Source: an uncultured Lachnospiraceae bacterium (GTDB lineage: Bacteria; Bacillota; Clostridia; Lachnospirales; Lachnospiraceae). Taken from it: DNA of 64,000 bases. Below are positions 60,263 to 64,000 of the stretch, one piece after another. Within the stretch, counting starts at the first letter, position 1; every line of letters starts with the position of its first letter. A model generated the notes under the pieces. The model was given only the letters and a program-made list of their open reading frames with translations. It did no database searches and was not told where the DNA came from. Position numbers and translations under genes: made by a program. The DNA is taken from contig CAJTQI010000002.1 in the NCBI GenBank assembly GCA_910578645.1, positions 124,001 through 188,000 on the forward strand, given 5' to 3'.

Positions 60263-61279
60263 ATGAAAAAGGAGATTGGGAAGTTGAGTTTAATCGAGGT
60301 TAATTCTTTGTGCAAAAATTATAGAATTGCAGATAAAAAGCCTGGTTTATCCGGGATGTTAAAACATTTCGTTGCTCCTCAATATCATATAAAAGAAGCG
60401 GTAAAAGATATAAATTTTACGATAGAAAAAGGTGAGTCTGTAGCATATATCGGTGCCAATGGCGCCGGAAAGTCGACTACAATTAAAATGCTGACAGGTA
60501 TTTTGAAACCAACTAGCGGAAATATTTGTATAAATGGATTGGAACCTTATAAGAATCGAATTAAAAGTACAAAAAATATCGGTGTTGTGTTCGGGCAGCG
60601 GACACAATTATGGTGGGATATTCCCATTAGAGAATCCTTTGCAATGCTAAAAGAAATTTATGAAATACCTGACTTCGTATATGCTGATAATATTAAATAT
60701 TTCGGGGAAATATTGGGAGTGGCTGAGTTTATGGGATATCCGGCAAGAAAGCTTTCTTTAGGGCAAAGGATGAGGGCAGATATAGTAGCCTCTTTGTTAC
60801 ATAATCCACCAATCCTATATTTAGATGAGCCTACTATCGGTTTAGATGTAGTTGTTAAAGAACGGGTATGTGAGTTTTTAAAAAAAGTCAATAAAGAACG
60901 CGGAACAACAATATTACTTACCAGCCATGATTTAGACGATATTGAGAAGGTGTGTTCCAGGATTATAGTAATAGACCAAGGTAAAAAAATATTTGATGGA
61001 GATGTATCATTATTAAAAAGAACATATGCTTACAATAGATGCATAGTGGTAAAAACAGTGCAGAATTTGCCAAAAGAAAATAAAATTTGCAGTGAGTTAC
61101 CGAATATAACAATTGAAAAGAAAGATTCAAGTGTATATGAAATAAGCTTTAACCAAGATGAATATTCTGCTTATGACATCATTCAAAAACTTTCAGGGTA
61201 TTTACAAATAATTGATTTTTCACTTCAAGAACCAAGTGTTGAACAAGTTGTAAAGAAAATTTACAACGGTGGAATTTAG
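60263..61279 (+). CDS. ABC-2 exporter ATP-binding protein
   Basis: 338 residues, AT-rich. Walker A GANGAGKSTTIKML near 70, Q-loop VVFGQRTQLWWDIP (the GQRTQLWWD form typical of ATPases paired with DUF990-type ABC-2 permeases), signature LSLGQRMRADIVASLL, Walker B ILYLDEPTIGLD, switch LTSHDLDDIE. The 100-residue C-terminal domain follows. 14 bp before the first permease; the three genes form an operon. Confidence 0.92.
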   Translation: MKKEIGKLSLIEVNSLCKNYRIADKKPGLSGMLKHFVAPQYHIKEAVKDINFTIEKGESVAYIGANGAGKSTTIKMLTGILKPTSGNICINGLEPYKNRIKSTKNIGVVFGQRTQLWWDIPIRESFAMLKEIYEIPDFVYADNIKYFGEILGVAEFMGYPARKLSLGQRMRADIVASLLHNPPILYLDEPTIGLDVVVKERVCEFLKKVNKERGTTILLTSHDLDDIEKVCSRIIVIDQGKKIFDGDVSLLKRTYAYNRCIVVKTVQNLPKENKICSELPNITIEKKDSSVYEISFNQDEYSAYDIIQKLSGYLQIIDFSLQEPSVEQVVKKIYNGGI

Positions 61280-61293
61280 CGAGGATTTGAGGT

Positions 61294-62088
61294 ATGAAAA
61301 TGCGTAAATATTTAAAAATTTTTACTTGTGGTGTTCAAGATGCTACGGCGTACAGAGGCAATTTAATAGTAGGCGTATTATCAAATTTTATTATAACTGC
61401 TGTTATGTTTTATATATGGCAAGTTATATATGCAGCAAATGTAACCATTGGCAGTTATAATTGGGAAGATATGAAAACATATCTTTTTATATCTTTTATT
61501 TGTAATTCCACGTTGTCGTGGGCGGCAGAGACCAAAATATCAAAAAAAATTATCACGGGAGAAATCACATCGGATTTAATAAAGCCTATGGGATTTATGC
61601 GTATGACCTTTTTTGAAACGGCAGGAGCGGGAGTCCCGGTTTCTGTTATTTCTATTATCATAATGACGGTTGTTGCTGTTTTTATGAAAATTCAAATGCC
61701 GGCCAGTCCCATAGTTTATTTTGTGTTTATAATAAGCCATATACTTTCCTTTGTAATTAATTTTTTGGTTTCATTCATTTGTGCATTGTTTTGTTTTTGG
61801 ACAGAAAATTACTTTGGTATTGTAAAATCGAAACAAGTGGTTGTAAACTTTTTTTCGGGAGCTTTAATACCTCTTAATATGATGCCTGAAATGCTTCAAA
61901 AGATTGCATTTGCATTGCCATTTCAAGGCATTGTTTTTATTCCGTCTTCTATATTTATGGAAACCGTTGCGGGGATGGATGCAATTTATCTTATGTTAAG
62001 TCAGGTGGTATGGTGTATCATTCTATACATTGTACAAATAATTTTATGGCATTGTGCTATTAAAAAAGTGGTGATTAATGGCGGATAG
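61294..62088 (+). CDS. ABC-2 type permease, first subunit (DUF990-like)
   Basis: 264 residues, six hydrophobic helices. AYRGNLIVGVLSNFIITAVMFYIWQ, the loop ITGEITSDLIKPMGFM, and FFSGALIPLNMMPEMLQKIAFALPFQ are typical of exporter permeases paired with the ATPase upstream. Second permease 15 bp downstream. Substrate unknown; the nearby glycosyltransferase hints at a glycan or glycolipid. Confidence 0.88.
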   Translation: MKMRKYLKIFTCGVQDATAYRGNLIVGVLSNFIITAVMFYIWQVIYAANVTIGSYNWEDMKTYLFISFICNSTLSWAAETKISKKIITGEITSDLIKPMGFMRMTFFETAGAGVPVSVISIIIMTVVAVFMKIQMPASPIVYFVFIISHILSFVINFLVSFICALFCFWTENYFGIVKSKQVVVNFFSGALIPLNMMPEMLQKIAFALPFQGIVFIPSSIFMETVAGMDAIYLMLSQVVWCIILYIVQIILWHCAIKKVVINGG

Positions 62089-62103
62089 GGGGAAATTAGT
62101 CTG

Positions 62104-62904
62104 ATGAAGCAATATAAAAAGTATCTATCATTATATTTTAAGATGTTAATGCAAAGCTTTAAAACTATGGTTGAATACAAAGGAGACTTTATTTTATTAA
62201 TGATTACAACAATTGCAGGGCAAATATCCGGATTGTTTTTTATTTACCTTATTTATCAAAAAGTACCTACGATTGCAGGATGGTCTTTTTGGGAGATTAT
62301 TTTTATATATGGAATTTTATATTTTTCAGAAGGAATCATATCTTTTTTATTTGAAGGAACATGGCTGTTAAATGGATTAATCAATCGGGGGGAGTTAGAC
62401 AGGCTGCTTTTGCGACCCGTCCCGATATTTGTGCAAGTGCTGTCAATGAAAATGAACTTTGATGGTCTGGGTAAGATAATTTTAAGTATGGTTATTATGT
62501 TCCAGGCATTAATGAATATATCAATACAGTGGAATGTCCAAAAAATAATCATGCTAATTGTTTTTGTGGTATCTGCATCTGTTATTCGAGTGTGTTTAAA
62601 TATTGTGGCAAACTGCAGTTCTTTTTGGCTGAAGGGCTCCAGAAATTCCTTACCACATATGGTGTATACGGTTTGGGAATTTGGGAAATATCCAATTCAT
62701 ATTTTTAGTGGTATCATTCAGCTTATACTTTTAACAGTTTTACCATATGCCTTTATGGGTTTTTTGCCGGCGGCATATATGTTTGATAAACCGATTTATA
62801 CATCAGTAGCACTTGTAACACCGGCAGTTGCGCTCGCTTGGATTATTATTTCTTTGATTGTATTCCGGTTAGGGCTTAATAAATATGAGAGTACAGGGAA
62901 TTAG
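62104..62904 (+). CDS. ABC-2 type permease, second subunit
   Basis: 266 residues, six helices. MVEYKGDFILLMITTIAGQISGLFFIYLIYQ, LLNGLINRGELDRLLLRPVP (equivalent to GEITSDLIKPM of the first) and FGKYPIHIFSGIIQLILLTVLPYAFMGFLPAAYM. The two permeases are paralogous and would form a heterodimer. The 87-bp repeat element starts 4 bp after the stop. Confidence 0.88.
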   Translation: MKQYKKYLSLYFKMLMQSFKTMVEYKGDFILLMITTIAGQISGLFFIYLIYQKVPTIAGWSFWEIIFIYGILYFSEGIISFLFEGTWLLNGLINRGELDRLLLRPVPIFVQVLSMKMNFDGLGKIILSMVIMFQALMNISIQWNVQKIIMLIVFVVSASVIRVCLNIVANCSSFWLKGSRNSLPHMVYTVWEFGKYPIHIFSGIIQLILLTVLPYAFMGFLPAAYMFDKPIYTSVALVTPAVALAWIIISLIVFRLGLNKYESTGN

Positions 62905-62908
62905 GGAG

Positions 62909-62995
62909 GGTTAGTGTGAAAAATCCATATACGGAAGATTTTTCACACGCAAATTTGTGCTTGCGCCCAAATTCGCAGGCTGAGCAAGAATGGGA
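62909..62995 (+). repeat. 87-bp two-hairpin element before the glycosyltransferase
   Basis: Identical to 47637-47723 at 86 of 87 positions. Stems GTGTGAAAAATC/GATTTTTCACAC and GCAAATTTG/CCAAATTCGC, then GCAGGCTGAGCAAGAATGGGA. The terminal GGGAGG is the site of the next gene. A GTG at 62916 reads in frame into that gene, giving VKNPYTEDFSHANLCLRPNS plus nine further residues. Confidence 0.92.
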
Positions 62996-63002
62996 GGTTT
63001 TT

Positions 63003-64000
63003 ATGAAAGTAGCAATCATATCGAGTGTTTATGAGCAAACGCCACCATTAAGGTATGGAGGAATAGAAAGAGTATTAGATTTTTTGGTAAAAGGACTTAA
63101 AAAGAAGGGGCATGATGTAACTTTATTTGCAACAGGGGATTCTGGCTCGCCTTGTGATTTGGTTCATTTTTTTGACCATCCGGTCGTACCCTATGATTCA
63201 AATGCCCAAATTATTCATTCACAAAAAGCATGCCGATATATCAATGAACATAACTTTGATATAGTACAAAATAATGTAGATATTTCAGTTGGATTAAAAG
63301 ATTTGTTAAGGGTTCCTATGGTACATACATTGCATATGGATGTATTAAGTAAAAAGAAACGGTTTATTTTCAGTCATTTTAAGGACGCCAATTATGTGGC
63401 TATAAGTGACAGACAAAGAGAAAATGCAGAAAGTTATGGGTTAAATGTTATATCCCGTATTTATAATGGTTTAGATGTGGAAAATTATAGCCCTACTTTA
63501 AAAAGAGGGAAATACTTAGCATACTTGGGGAATTTTGCACCTTTTAAAGGGCCGCATATTGCGGTTAAAGTGGCACAAAAAACAGGAATTCCATTAAAAT
63601 TAGCCGGAAAAGTAAATGCGATGGGGAAAGAATATTTTGAAAAAGAAATAGCGCCTTATCTTGACAATTCAAATATTGAATATATAGGCGAATTAAATGA
63701 TGAAGAAAAAAGAGAGTTTTTAAAAAATAGTATGGGGGTGTTATTTCCATCCACATGGGATGAGCCTTTTGGATTGGTAATCATTGAAGCAATGGCTTGT
63801 GGTATACCTGTCATTGGTTTTCCGGTTGGGGCTGTGCCGGAAATAATAAAGCATGGAGAAAATGGATTCATAGCAAAAGATATTGAAGAAATGTGTAATT
63901 ATACAAAGCGGCTTAATAGTATTGATTCTCAGATATGTTATCAATATGTTGTAAATCATTTTAGTGCAGAAAGAATGGTGGAACAATATGAGCATGTATT
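63003..64000 (+). CDS. GT4-type glycosyltransferase, 3' end outside the window
   Basis: 332 codons are visible and the frame is open at the window end. GT-B fold: N-terminal RYGGIERVLDFLVKGLKKKGHDV (acceptor domain, GG loop), the link SRIYNGLDVENYSP, YLGNFAPFKGPHIAVKVA (nucleotide-sugar domain) and the EX7E motif in DEPFGLVIIEAMACGIPVI. AT-rich like the exporter. It probably builds a cell-surface glycan exported or modified with the ABC-2 system. ATG 63003 with GGGAGG supplied by the repeat. Confidence 0.88.
   Translation, partial: MKVAIISSVYEQTPPLRYGGIERVLDFLVKGLKKKGHDVTLFATGDSGSPCDLVHFFDHPVVPYDSNAQIIHSQKACRYINEHNFDIVQNNVDISVGLKDLLRVPMVHTLHMDVLSKKKRFIFSHFKDANYVAISDRQRENAESYGLNVISRIYNGLDVENYSPTLKRGKYLAYLGNFAPFKGPHIAVKVAQKTGIPLKLAGKVNAMGKEYFEKEIAPYLDNSNIEYIGELNDEEKREFLKNSMGVLFPSTWDEPFGLVIIEAMACGIPVIGFPVGAVPEIIKHGENGFIAKDIEEMCNYTKRLNSIDSQICYQYVVNHFSAERMVEQYEHV

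Noticed and set aside
1..64000. tRNA, rRNA, prophage or complete insertion sequence
   Set aside because: I found no cloverleaf, rRNA core sequence, transposase, integrase or phage structural gene on either strand.

Overview
The window looks like chromosomal DNA of a spore-forming clostridial Firmicute, most likely Lachnospiraceae. The support is an alpha/beta-type small acid-soluble spore protein gene, the Firmicute order tig-clpP-clpX-lon-ysxC, strong AGGAGG ribosome-binding sites, sigma-A promoters of the TTGACA-17-TATAAT type, Gram-positive LexA boxes and many DUF families typical of this group. Most of the window has moderate GC; three AT-richer patches (about 31.0-32.7, 40.0-40.9 and 60.2-64.0 kb) look acquired. 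I saw no rRNA, tRNA, CRISPR array, complete IS element or phage.

Layout. 0-10.4 kb: the end of a MocR-type regulator, a TetR regulator, several housekeeping genes (HAD phosphatase, amylomaltase, CYTH, DJ-1), the spore protein, and an ABC importer whose permease and ATPase are one polypeptide. 10.4-17.3 kb: protein quality control (trigger factor, ClpP, ClpX, Lon) and the GTPase YsxC. 17.4-30.9 kb: membrane and metabolic genes, a TPP-riboswitch-controlled ThiT, a sigma factor coupled to a probable anti-sigma gene, and a membrane-anchored EEP-fold enzyme. 31.0-32.7 kb: wreckage of a DUF262 / DUF3696-ATPase / partner cassette. 33.7-39.8 kb: gltB-gltD. 40-46 kb: a WYL regulator, a hydroxyacid dehydrogenase, a MalY-type lyase, a PAS protein and asnA. 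46.1-52.7 kb: a DNA-repair group, namely a radical-SAM repair protein behind a promoter bracketed by two LexA boxes, its TIGR03915/DUF4130 partner, a PD-(D/E)XK plus Fe-S helicase fusion, and endonuclease IV. 53.2-59.8 kb: a GH13 enzyme and a complete livJHMGF branched-chain amino-acid importer. 60.2-64.0 kb: an AT-rich ABC-2 exporter (ATPase plus two permeases) and a GT4 glycosyltransferase cut by the window end.

The most unusual content is between genes. At least four dispersed repeat families can be read directly: (1) an 87-bp two-hairpin element, 86/87 identical at 47.6 and 62.9 kb, ending in a GCAAGAATGGGA box just before start codons, with relatives upstream of lon and livM; (2) a roughly 300-bp MITE-like element at 44.6 and 59.9 kb, with terminal inverted repeats, a 9-bp target duplication deducible from a related empty site at 21.8 kb, and compensatory base changes in an internal hairpin; (3) a repeat carrying its own intrinsic terminator, found next to host terminators; (4) a long hairpin built on CAGTGAACAAAGG. 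The gltB and livJ promoters are each followed within a few bases by an intrinsic terminator, which suggests attenuation.

All names are from reading translations and motifs by eye; no database search was run.
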